Below, piece after piece: positions 11,635 to 21,915 of a stretch of DNA of 64,000 bases (its first letter is position 1; the number at the start of each line of letters is the position of its first letter). This DNA is from Pseudoscleropodium purum. Lineage: Eukaryota > Streptophyta > Bryopsida > Hypnales > Brachytheciaceae. Made by a program: the position numbers and the translations under genes. Where the stretch lies: NCBI GenBank assembly GCA_963969395.1, contig OZ017795.1, positions 37,863,063-37,927,062 on the forward strand. The letters are read 5' to 3'. The notes beneath the pieces were generated by a model. It made no database searches and was not told the DNA's origin. It was given only the letters and a program-made list of their open reading frames with translations.

Positions 11635-12456
11635 ATGGGCAACTCCGCCGGGAAGTCCGTGGCAGGGACGGATGCTGCACAGGCGATTGTGATGACGGTA
11701 CAGGCGGTTGCCGTGGTCGCCAAGGTCAACCCCGTCGCTGCGGCCGCAGTGAGCGTGGGCTTAGGCGCGTTCGCATTGGGCCTCAGTTTATTCACCCTCT
11801 TAAGTGATAAGCTACTAGAAAAACACAACAGTACGATGCGGGAAATCGAGGCGCGGCTAAAGCGTCAGGAGGAAGAGAGCAAGCGCTTAGTAGCCGAAGC
11901 CGATCAGCGTGCCCAAGTTGCCCATACCAGAGTGACCGAGAGGGAAGTGCTCGCAAAACGAGGCGAAGAGAAGGCTCTTGCCCAGGCTCAGGAAGCCAAG
12001 GAAGCTCTCCAGAGAGGCATCCGACCCGTGGTCTGGCCCACCGAAGAGCAATTCTCCGCTGCGAAGCAGCGAGTCCAGTACGATTCTGAGAAGTTTCACT
12101 TTGCTGTTTGCGGAACCGCGGGGAGTGGAAAATCCTCGCTCATTAATGCCTTCCGACGTTTGAAACCCTTAGATGAGGGCGCAGCGAAAGTTGCGGTAAT
12201 TGAGGGCACGTCTAAAATCACCCGCTACCCCGACCCTAGCAACGTGCTTCCAGGTTCGCGGTTCATCTGGTACGACATCCCGGGTGCTGGAACTATAAAT
12301 GTGCCGGATTGGCAGTACTTCAACGACCAAGGACTCTTCGTCTTCGACTTCATAATCATGGTCTACGACGTGCGATTCACCGCGATCGACAGGAGCATCA
12401 TCGAAAACTGTTTGCGTTTCGAGATTCCTTTGCTCATCGTGAGAAGTAACCTTTGA
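11635..12456 (+). pseudogene. IRG-type GTPase, copy 2, truncated before G4
   Basis: The frame is open for 273 residues from MGNSAG. The N-terminal part is hydrophobic (about residues 23-60, rich in A, V and L) and could insert in a membrane. A charged helix follows, then the G domain with P-loop CGTAGSGKSS, DIPG, and the same FDFIIMVYDVRFT stretch as copy 1. It stops two residues after IVRS, exactly where copy 1 continues with the G4 SKAD motif, so nucleotide specificity, G5 and the C-terminus are missing. The sequence beyond 12460 is unrelated AT-rich DNA. I call it a 3'-truncated copy. A short functional form, or an intron with a distant exon, cannot be excluded. Confidence 0.65.
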
Positions 12457-12459
12457 CTG

Positions 12460-14540
12460 CAACTTGAATTATAGAAGGAGAGAACCAGAGTCTAGAAGTT
12501 TGAAAAATCAAAACTTGAAGCCAGGCCTTGTATTCAAACTGAGCTACACAAGATAGGCCAGCATCCTGAGGAGCTAAAATTAAAAGATTGAGCAATCATA
12601 CCTTACAGATCAAGCTTGAGCTCTCAGGTAAGGTCACAGGCTCAAATCAGCTCTCAAAGAGGGTGAATTTAAGGGAAACTCGACAAGGAGGAGAAGGAGA
12701 AAGCTCAACATTTACCAACTACCAAGAATCAAAATCAACATCGAAGGAGCAAACAAGCAACCCATGGAAGTTGAGGTGCATAATGATGAAGGAAAGGCCA
12801 ATGTTGTTGAGGTTAGTGTTTAATCCTCTTTCCTCAAGTGTGCTTAAATTCCCATTTCCATATTAAATTCGGTTCATTTTAATTCCCAATCACACTTAGC
12901 AATAAAGACGATAGGAAGAATTAGGACCAAATCTTTAGGATTAATTTGAAAGTATACTTAGAGTTAAGAACCCTACAGGAAAAACCTATAGCTTCTTCAA
13001 CAAATATTAAATATACAAATCCGGTAGAAATTGAAGGAAGAACGAGTGAATGAAGTTAGCTTAAAAAATAGATGAAAAAATAGACATTCATCCCAAGGAA
13101 TGTTTTGAAAGCATCTTAGAATCTATCCTAGAGTAAAATTTTGGAAGTAGAAGAAAAGTAAATGAAAATTAAATGCATAAGTAGATTTTTGAAGTTCCAA
13201 CGGTAAACAAGAATTACGTAAAGTTTTGGTACACCGATCAATGGTCAAGACTTTTTCGTAAATAACCTTTACTTTGAATTCAAGAGGCAATTTATGCTTT
13301 AATTTTCCCAGTAGAAAATTAATTACTATAATAAACCCAGTTTAACCGTTATCGGATAAAAGTGACAAGGAATTAGTAATTGAATTTTGGACAACTACTT
13401 GAGGTCAAAATTTGGTTAATAAATTTATTCATGTAGAAGTCAAATGGTAGAAAATTACTAAGGATAAAATTAAAATATAATTGAGAAGTTAAATTATTTC
13501 AACGTGGGGAAGAAAGAAATATTGAGGTAATTTTTCATAAAATCGGGCAATAATAAAAATTTACTAAAAGTTTCATTTCTTCTTCAGCACTTGAAGTAGT
13601 GAACCAACTTCACCCAAGGTAAAAAATTAGATCATGAAAGAAAGAATAATTAACATAAAAAATAGGAGTAGAATCAAACAAATCTTTTAAAAGTCCCATC
13701 AAAGGATAGGAAAAAGGTTAGCTTCCAATCAAAGAATCTTTAAAGAATATTTTGGATCAAAGTTGGGATAGAATCTTATAGGGCATAATTTTAGGATTCC
13801 AAAACCAATTTCACCTCAAAATTTAGATAATTATTGAATAATTTGAAGTAGGTTGAAATATTGAAGTACAGGAAGTTAAAAATTAAGTGAACTATAGTCA
13901 AAGTTATCAAAAACATTCCAAGTTCCAAACTTAGCTAGGAGAATAAAAATAAGAAATTACCCAAAAATCCCAACACAATCTTGATAGTTAGAATATTAGA
14001 AAGTGACAGATGAAGATTTGCTAAGAAAAAGTGGCTAATTTTCATCCTTGAATATCTTATAGGAATCACGGTAGAATTTCAAAAATTTTAGCACTTTAGA
14101 AAGAGCGTGAAAAACTCTTTAACGTAGTTTAGATACATTTCTTTTTCCCAACAATTCCCTTACTCTCCAATTGCACGGTTAATTAGCTTATACTTCCCAA
14201 ACTTCCTTTCCCTTCAATTATTCAAAGTTAGGATTATTAGTAGGATTTAGTAAAAGAAACTCTATTGCTTGGAAGGCAGCTCATTACTACAAACCAACTC
14301 ACCCATAGGATTTAGTTTAACACAAAACCTAGTTATGTATGTTCGGTCTTGAGGGTGAAGATCAGAGTACTTACATAGCGTTTCATACTTTTTTTTGCAC
14401 CAAAGAACTCTTCCTGCAAGGCAATTAATGCATGCTTTCACTTAGATAACTTGTAGAAGAAAGTAGCAATTGAATTTATTAAAGAGTCAATCTCACGTGA
14501 AAGCACCTTACAAGCAAGTGCTTTTGCAACATCGAGGGCC
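12460..14540. other. AT-rich DNA replacing the 3' end of copy 2
   Basis: A-rich, with many AAGT and TTAGGA words and no domain-bearing frame. The frame at 12588-12866 is polar and unrecognised. Because it begins where copy 2 loses similarity to copy 1, it may be an insertion or a rearrangement junction. No LTR or inverted ends were found. Confidence 0.35.
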
Positions 14541-14684
14541 GCCAAATTGGTTCAGTGCGCTACATCAATATCTACAAATTCATCCATTGTACTTTATTTC
14601 ATTCAAATACAAGATCATATTCATCCACTAATTCAATGGAATCCATCCAAAATTCTCTTAAAATTCATTCACATGTATTATGTT

Positions 14685-15205
14685 TTTGCAATGGTTTTGC
14701 ACTAGATAGGAAACTAATTGTCATTGATATTGCAAAGCAATACCAAACATAGTTGACATGATAATTAATATAATAGTTTTGCAATGAATGTGCAATGATA
14801 GTTTGTATTTTGTTTGTAATGAAATGGCAATAATATTTGGTTGCAATAGATTTTCAATACTTCTATATTATTTTTTCATAGTTATTGTATTGTTTGGTTT
14901 TCTAGCACCAAAATATAAAATCAACTGCAACATAATTACACATTTCTTTGCAATAATTATTGCAAGGATTTTTGCACTTAAGAACTACATTTTTTTACAT
15001 GAATTTGCATTTTTGATTTTATGGATTTGCAACAGTTTAGGATTGCAATAGCATGGATTCTTTGTCCAAGACTTTTACATTCAATTGATTACAGATTTGC
15101 AATGCTTTTGCAATGCATTACTTATTTTCTGAGACCCAAACTCAGTTCCGTTACACATCGTTCCGCTGCAAAACCATTGCAAATTCATTGCTACCATGTT
15201 GCAAT
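14685..15205. repeat. Cluster of TTGCAAT/ATTGCAA heptamers
   Basis: About 11 exact copies of TTGCAAT or its complement, plus several near-matches, occur in about 520 bp, where well under one would be expected. Spacing is irregular, so this is not a simple tandem repeat. It may be subterminal sites of a mobile element or a protein-binding array. Confidence 0.6.
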
Positions 15206-15556
15206 CATTGCTTTCTGTTGTAGTGCGCGGTTCGCACCGCGCTACCTGAAAGCAAAATCTATACCGGTCCTTGTTTTTGTTTTTTGATGCCTGCTAGTTC
15301 GTGCTAAGCGCAAGTACATTTCGATGTATGCGTGTATTGAGAGTTGGTGTGTGGGAGGCGCGATGAGGAGCTTACATTTGCACCTTGTGTGATCGAATTT
15401 GTTGGCTGAGCTAGGTCACCTTGCAGATGCGTCAGTTCCGTGAGGCTGCTGGCGCCATGCCATACTCTACATCACCAGCTAGCTTTGATTCAATTATTTC
15501 CCTTTGCCCAGGAAATCGTGAGATTTGCGCATGCGTGCACTGACGTGTCGATCAGA

Positions 15557-15585
15557 GGCGAGAGTATTCCTGAGTCATTCATCAG
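15557..15585 (+). other. 5' leader exon of IRG-like gene, copy 3
   Basis: GGCGAGAGTATTCCTGAG then TCATTCATCAG|GTACT, the same leader and donor as copies 1 and 2. It is followed, as in copy 2, by a GGCCTTTT...AAATCAAGA stretch in the putative intron. Confidence 0.55.
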
Positions 15586-15970
15586 GTACTTTCATCTTGG
15601 CCTTTTAAAATCAAGATAACATTGTTGATTTCTCCTGCCCTTCTCTTTCGCCTCGTGAATAGGTTCAGTGGATCGGCGAGTGCCTAGTATCAACACTCTG
15701 CCACGGTCACTGTGCATGAACCTCAGAGATGCGGATTGATACATAATAGTGCAACCTATGGGTCTCCAAGTCGTGCACATATAATTCGATGATGTAGAGA
15801 TCAAATAGTTGTTCAAAACCCGGCTTGGTTTGACATTGATTAATTCCTTTGCAGTTTACAGAGCGCATGCATATTAATTTTGCGCTGTCGTTGCTCGATC
15901 GAAGTCACCCCCCTGATCCTTATTTCTCAACTCCAATATCCGGCAAGATCAAGATCAGACGGGTGAACCA

Positions 15971-16755
15971 ATGTCCGCCGAGACGTGGATTCCCGTAGTG
16001 AACGCCATCATGGACGCCTTGGCCAAGTTAATCCCCCTCTTCTTGAAAAAACCGGACGATTACAACGATACGATGCGTGCCCTCAACGAGCGCAATAAGC
16101 GACTGAAGGAAGATTACAAGCGGAGAGAAGCCGAAGCCGATCAGCGTGCACAAGATCGAGAAGAACTCGCACGACAGCGTGAGGAAGCTGCACATATATA
16201 CCACCGCCAATGATCGTGAAGCGCTCTCAAAACGTCGTGAAGACGAGGCCCGTGCCGAGGTTGAGAAAGCCAAGGAAGATCTACTGAAAGGCATCCGACC
16301 TGTGGTTGTGCCCACCCGGGAGCAAATCTCCGACGCGAAGCAATGAGTGAAGTACGATCATGATTGTGATAGTGGACGGACGTCCGGTTCGCCCGTCCAT
16401 TAGAGGTCCCTCCTGTCCGATACAGTCAACACATAGTTGACTTTCTGATAACGGAAAAATAGACCATGTGGATGTCATGTGGATTAAGGAACATGCTGGA
16501 CGCGGATGAGATCATTAGGGCGCATTTCGAGGTGATGTGTCATTCTGCAAAATTGCACAAGTTACAAAATTAAAGCCGTCCGGATTGTTCATTCGTCCCG
16601 TCTGATGACCCTAACTCGCCCGTTATGATAACCATGAGTACGATACTGCGATGTTTCACTTTGCTGTTTGCGGAACATCAGGTAGCGGAAAATCCTCGCT
16701 CATCAATGCCTTCCAAGGTTTGAAACCCTCAGATGAGGACGCAGCGAAAGTCAAG
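15971..16755 (+). pseudogene. IRG-type GTPase, copy 3, broken
   Basis: It starts with an ATG (MSAETW) and the same charged helix as the other copies (EAEADQRAQ). The first frame ends near 16211; a shift to another frame continues the family pattern up to KGIRPVV and then DAKQ. There a TGA (16343-16345) replaces the CGA arginine codon found in copy 2. After a 278-bp insertion the P-loop CGTSGSGKSS resumes in the same frame, then similarity stops near 16755. Nonsense codon, frameshift, insertion and truncation together mark a dead copy. Confidence 0.85.
16359..16636. mobile_element. 278-bp MITE inserted in GTPase copy 3, 8-bp target duplication
   Basis: The insert is flanked on both sides by AGTACGAT (16351-16358 and 16637-16644); copy 2 has the single uninterrupted site. 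Its ends are imperfect inverted repeats (CATGATTGTGATA at the left, CATGGTTATCATA reading in from the right). An 8-bp duplication is typical of the hAT superfamily. There is no coding capacity, so it must have been moved in trans. Confidence 0.75.
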
Positions 16756-16759
16756 TGAC

Positions 16760-18474
16760 CCTAAACCCCTCTCTTGTCCCATGTTTTACCCTTGTAGAAA
16801 ACCCTGGAATTTTTTATTTGCCACATATGATAAAATTTGCAAATTTTGAATTCATATTTGTGATGAGAGGTCCCAAATAAGGTAGGGAACATAGTGAAAT
16901 ACAAAATTTAAGCGGCACAAAATAGGGGGCAATTTTGACATTTACCCTTTGGCAAGGCAATAGAGAGGTCAATCTTCCTTAGCCTCATCAATAGGTTTCC
17001 ATTGTGTCGGTTGCAATAACATCAATTCAATTAGATTGGTGATAATCCTCATAAGCGCTGTTTTGACATTTTCTTTAATCCCTACATGTACAAAGAATTG
17101 ACAATTTGAGAAAAATCATCATAAAATATTGTTTCGAAGAATATTTTGGAATTGATATACAAATAAAAGTTGTAGATATTGAGTTTTAGATTCCATTTTT
17201 ATGGTTAGATTCACCAATGCTATCATGAATGCAAGAAATTCTATAAGAGAAATTTCAAAATTTCTTGTAAATTTGATTACAATCAAAGTATTATCATTTT
17301 TTTGAGTAAAACTTGTTGGAATGGATTTCAAATGAGGTTCTCTTGATATGATGATTTTTTTGAATTTTTTTGAATTCTTTAAATCAATGACTTCATTTTT
17401 GCAAATCCAATTTTGAACTAGAGGGATGAATGCAATTTTGGCTTGGTCAACCACTTGACATACAATTCTATATTTTTGAAAAATATGCACTCTAGTAACA
17501 CACCAAATCCAACCATTAGATAGGACAAAAACTTGATAAAATCTCTCCTCAAATCAAGATGACTTTCATACAAGCAGTGATGAGAAAGTAAAGGTGATTT
17601 TCAATCTGACCTGTCCACAAAGTAATAGGAAGTCTGTAAAAGGGACTTTGGCTTGTGGAGGATTCATTTGGTACTAGTGCTCAGAGCTGCAACTCTGGTT
17701 GCAAGCAGAAACTAGGCGGACCATAAGCTACTGAGGTGCGCGGTGCTAAACTGTTAATAAAAGAACCCCCGAATCATTTTTCTATAAAAGACAAATGAAA
17801 TTTGAAAAGGAATCGAAGTGTTAATCATGTTCTTCAAGATCGAATGAAAGTATTTGTTGTGAATTCTTGATGTGTTTGATTTCCTGAGTAGAGTCCTTAA
17901 CCCCAGAAAGGTGTGCTAATGGAAAGCCTATGGCAAGCTGTGCTGTGAAGCATGAAAAATTCTTAGTTTGTATGCTCTGTCTTGCCAATATAACCAAATG
18001 AAAAGAATTTTCGATTTATTTTTCATGGATGAAAGCACTTGTCTTCTGTATGTTGTGAAATTTCCAGATCATTTTCAAGAGATTTGAAAGTACGGTGAAT
18101 TTTTGAACAATAAGTAAAATACACTATAATAATCTGAATTTTTTATGGTAGGTTAGCAGGTGTATAATCTAGCATTTTTGTATTGATGCTCAGTCAAATC
18201 CAATGATACATGGTACTTTCAATTTAGATCATTGTTGCATCTCTTGATTGCCTTAAAAGTTACAAAATGATCCCATGTATTCTGCATGTATGGTGCCATA
18301 TTGAACATGACAAGCTTTAGTATAAAAATGACCTCCAAATCGAAAATCTTAGTTGTTCAATTTTCAATTCAACAATTTATAGTTTAGTACATAATTTATA
18401 TTCTTAGGGTAAAATCAGTACAAAACCGTATGTCTGGTTCCCACCAGACCTTTGAGAGTCAAGTTCAAATTGGT
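16760..18474. other. Intergenic, no gene seen
   Basis: AT-rich, with no recognisable exon on either strand. The minus-strand frame 17119-17490 is low in complexity and has no family resemblance. This stretch is downstream of the minus-strand gene at 18475 and would hold its 3' UTR. Confidence 0.45.
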
Positions 18475-19779
18475 CTACCACTCTACCCCCACGTTGCTGT
18501 CAGAGTCACTCTGGCCTCTATCCAGACAAGCATTCGCGTGCAAGACCCTTTCTTCCTCTGACATATGGTCCATATCAAGATGACAAACTGGACAACACTG
18601 AAGGCTTCGCTTGAAAGAATTCAAGCGTTCTTCTCTTCTAAAGCAAGCCTCCCAGTGTCGTTCCATTTCGGTGCCAAGCGACGTTCCTGCGATATAAACC
18701 CCACAAAGTGTACACTCGTGCGATTCTATGTGTCCCGAGGCTGTCCTTGTTGCTCCTCCTGAACTCGTCCCAACTTCCAGTGACATTTTCTGTACACTTT
18801 CCCACATCACCCATGCCGACTCTCGAAGATCAATATCCAACACCTTGTCCAGCCGTAGACCATCCGAGCCTTGGATGGCCTGGAACGTCGATGACATCGA
18901 AAACGATCGAAAAAACCTCAAATTCTTGTAGAATTGCTGGGCAGTGTGTGGGTGTAGCGTCGACCTACGTGCAACAAGGTGGTCCATCAAGACCTTGGGC
19001 AAAATCTCGGTGAAGAAGTCACAGAGAGCAACGCCAACAAACTCCGAGCCTCCTGCGTTTTGGGTTTTTTGCATCAGCTTCAAATCTCGCAACCTCTTCA
19101 GGAGAAGCTCAATGCACTCTCGAACTCCTCGGGAAATAGCCAGGGTCCTGGGATAGCCAGATGCTCCCTCGGGTTGAAATTCGTAGCGAATTCTTGGATA
19201 GGTGCCTGATTTTCCTATGGATGCTTCGTAGTCCTCCCTGGTCTCGATTACCACTGGCTTTAAATTATCCTCACGCAATATGGCAAGAAGGTCCTGGACT
19301 AGATTCTCCTGGCTTTCCTTGTAAAAATTGAGGTCTAATCTGTTTATATTGACATCACGATTGGCATTGCATTGCAAGAAAGTATTGGTTTGACGCGCTC
19401 GTACGTTGGTCTCCAATAGCTGCATCATTACAGCAATAGACTGGATGTTTTTTGCAAATTTGTCCTTGTGGAAGAAGCGCATAAATACATTGTCATTCTC
19501 GATCATCGTTCTTAGAGACTCGGTTTTGTTCTTCATGTGGTTCAAAAGGGCTTGACTGTGACTCTCCGAGATCCAAGCATGGTTCGGAAATCGATCCAAA
19601 GTATCCAGTATAGTAACGATGCAGACCAAATTTATGTCTTGATGACTTGGATCCCGTGCCATTCTTGCTATGACCCGCCTTAAGACTTCTTCAATCTGCC
19701 TCCAAATGGCCGGCATGGCAGCTACAGCTACAGGGGTCACCACTTGTAATACAGCCAAAGCAAGCATTGCTTCACCCAT
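18475..19779 (-). CDS. Uncharacterised protein, helical N-terminus and two CxxC-HxxxC zinc fingers
   Basis: A 434-residue uninterrupted frame with an ATG start (MGEAML) and a GC content well above the flanks. The first 130 residues look all-helical: a hydrophobic start, then amphipathic segments such as FMRFFHKDKFAKN. This is reminiscent of HeLo/MLKL-type four-helix domains, but I am not sure. The middle has no motif I know. The end holds two finger patterns, C356-x2-C359-x15-H375-x3-C379 and C396-x2-C399-x14-H414-x3-C418, the second beginning CPVC as in UBZ4/Rad18-type ubiquitin-binding fingers. It lies between GTPase copy 3 and the right arm of the inverted repeat pair. A cell-death or ubiquitin-linked defence role is only a guess from fold and neighbourhood. 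Confidence 0.75.
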   Translation of the reverse strand: MGEAMLALAVLQVVTPVAVAAMPAIWRQIEEVLRRVIARMARDPSHQDINLVCIVTILDTLDRFPNHAWISESHSQALLNHMKNKTESLRTMIENDNVFMRFFHKDKFAKNIQSIAVMMQLLETNVRARQTNTFLQCNANRDVNINRLDLNFYKESQENLVQDLLAILREDNLKPVVIETREDYEASIGKSGTYPRIRYEFQPEGASGYPRTLAISRGVRECIELLLKRLRDLKLMQKTQNAGGSEFVGVALCDFFTEILPKVLMDHLVARRSTLHPHTAQQFYKNLRFFRSFSMSSTFQAIQGSDGLRLDKVLDIDLRESAWVMWESVQKMSLEVGTSSGGATRTASGHIESHECTLCGVYIAGTSLGTEMERHWEACFRREERLNSFKRSLQCCPVCHLDMDHMSEEERVLHANACLDRGQSDSDSNVGVEW

Positions 19780-20334
19780 TGTAGTATTGATCTCGCAACA
19801 CTCTGATTATATTCTGCTTGCTTAATTTGCGGAGCAGCTGATCGCTTTGATCTACAGTCTACCTGTGCCAAATTAGGAACATGATCAGATTTCTTGTGTC
19901 CGTATAACACAATCATGTTTTGGCACACATTGAATTTTATTTCAACGGCGAGGGTCAAAGAATGATACAACACAACCGCACCTAGCTGGAGGAAAGCCAG
20001 GGGAGAGACTAGCACCACAACTATCTTGGTCACTGATTCAATGCCGACAATAGGATTCTGCAATGAACTTGTTCATTTGACTAAGAAAAATTTTAAAAAT
20101 TTTAAAAATGCTGACAACATGATAGGGATGAAAACTAATATTGGGGGTCCTATTTGTGTCGTGAATATTTGTTCCACATTTTGGCCACTATGTATTAATA
20201 GATTTTACAAATTTTGAAAGTTCAATGTACACTATGAATACAAAGTGGCACGAATAGGGTAGCTTCTAAATTGCAGAACAAATAACATCTACATTTTGCT
20301 TATCCTAGATGAGAGAAGCATAAGGTAAGTGTAC
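19780..20334. other. Upstream region of the zinc-finger gene
   Basis: This would hold the promoter of the minus-strand gene. A minus-strand open stretch (about 20060-19790) contains a strongly hydrophobic run (VVVLVSPLAFLQL) that could be an upstream coding exon with a membrane segment. It lacks an early ATG, so I leave it unassigned. Confidence 0.35.
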
Positions 20335-21915
20335 AAGTATCTAATGTACTATTTGAGTATTGCTCCTAATATGAAATTGGCTTAGTTTTTTTAAGCCTTG
20401 TTAACTACAAATTTTCAAAGTGTTGATTCTTGGTGAACCCAAAATCAAGCCTAGGCTACGCTCTCTTGTTCGCAAGGTGTACATTTTAGGCAAAATCTGT
20501 AGGTGCTGGGTCAATTTTGCAGACTTGTTACTTCTAATTCCAATTTCAAGAACTATGACCTCAAACCTCCTCCTCTGCTAGGCTTCAAAGCTATCAAATT
20601 ATAGGATTTGCAGACGTACTTGAAATTCATCGAGAGATGCCAGAGATTCATCAGATCTTCCAAACAAGTACCAACCCATAGTTGAAAAGTTTGATATGTT
20701 ATTGTGACTTTTTGCTACTGACCGGATCTTGAGATCTATTATTGTAGTTCATCTTGCCTTTACAATAGGTAAATAGATAGATACTCATTTTATTCTTTTT
20801 CAAAGTGAAAAGATCATTGTTACGAGATAGGAACGTCAAGTTCATTAAATGGACGAAATCCCTACGAAATTTGCACTTTCACAGACAGGAATCTGGTCTT
20901 AGATCTCACGACTCCATCTGGAAAATAGATCTAAGATTCAAGGTATGTTCTAAGGTATGTTCTTGCTTGATGTTGATGTCAAGAATTGGTGTTAACAGTG
21001 GTGTTAGCGAGGTTCTTACAAGTGAAGTAATATACACTTTTAGACTAGATCCACTTTGCAAAAATTAAACTCACTCGATAATCACAATTTTGCTACCCTG
21101 AATTGCACCAGTTTCAAGACTTTGACCGTAAGACACCACTACGCACTGGGGAGGTATCTCACCATCATTCTTGCCGACCGGACTGCTAGCGGCAGCAGGA
21201 CGCGTATCTGTGATGCTTTGCTCCACTCTCCACCTACCGCACATCAAACTAATGAACACCATTAGTCGATTATCACCGACATTTATTAATCAATGTGCAC
21301 CAAACAGCTAAGTCTAAGTCTCTCCAACATTCCAAGAAGCTCCCCTCCGTCCAAATAGCACCGGCTCACTTTTCGACTAAATTCGTACTCAAACTTCCTC
21401 GCATGTAGATTCTTCTGTCAATGCAATGCCTCCTCCCCTCCAGACCCAAGAATCCTTGAACATTCAAGGTCCTTCACATGTAGGTCTCTGTACTGTCGGT
21501 AGAGGTAGAACCGCACAAGCAAGAGCACTCACTGCCTATGACTTGCAAACAACTTCTTGACACGAGAGAAATGAAGCAAAGTACGGTGGTTGATCTATGG
21601 ACTCTAAAGATGAACATTCCGGACGAGGCAGTGCACGGGTTGGGAAATGGACCCCAGAAATGGCAAGTGCAATTGCGTGCAACTTAAATAACAAAACTTA
21701 GAAATAACTCTACGCTAAGTACGAGAAGGAGCCTGAGGATCGGACAGAGAGTATAGTTACACAAGCGGTTGCAAGTGGAATGTCTGCGTCTGTACACCCT
21801 CTTGGATCATATGCTCCCGACCTGTAAACCTCCCACCCGCTGACCCGGGTCTGTACAGACAAATACCATATGATTATTGTTGTCTGTATTGACTTAATTT
21901 GAGGGTGAAGAAATC
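20335..21915 (-). repeat. Right arm of the large inverted repeat pair
   Basis: Reverse-complement copy of 9600-10910. The order of landmarks is mirrored, ending with the GTCAATACAGACAACAATAA phrase at about 21875-21894. It is slightly longer than the left arm because of small insertions. The two arms enclose about 9.4 kb containing GTPase copies 2 and 3 and the zinc-finger gene. Confidence 0.75.

Noticed and set aside
12588..12866. 92-codon frame after truncated GTPase copy 2
   Set aside because: Considered as a missing GTPase C-terminus, but it shares nothing with copy 1 after the SKAD motif.
18565..19209. Several plus-strand frames of 65-101 codons
   Set aside because: They are antisense shadows of the minus-strand zinc-finger gene, which has better composition and motifs.
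19737..20063. 108-codon minus frame with a hydrophobic run
   Set aside because: Starts at TTG and runs out of frame into the zinc-finger gene. Noted as a possible upstream exon but not supported.
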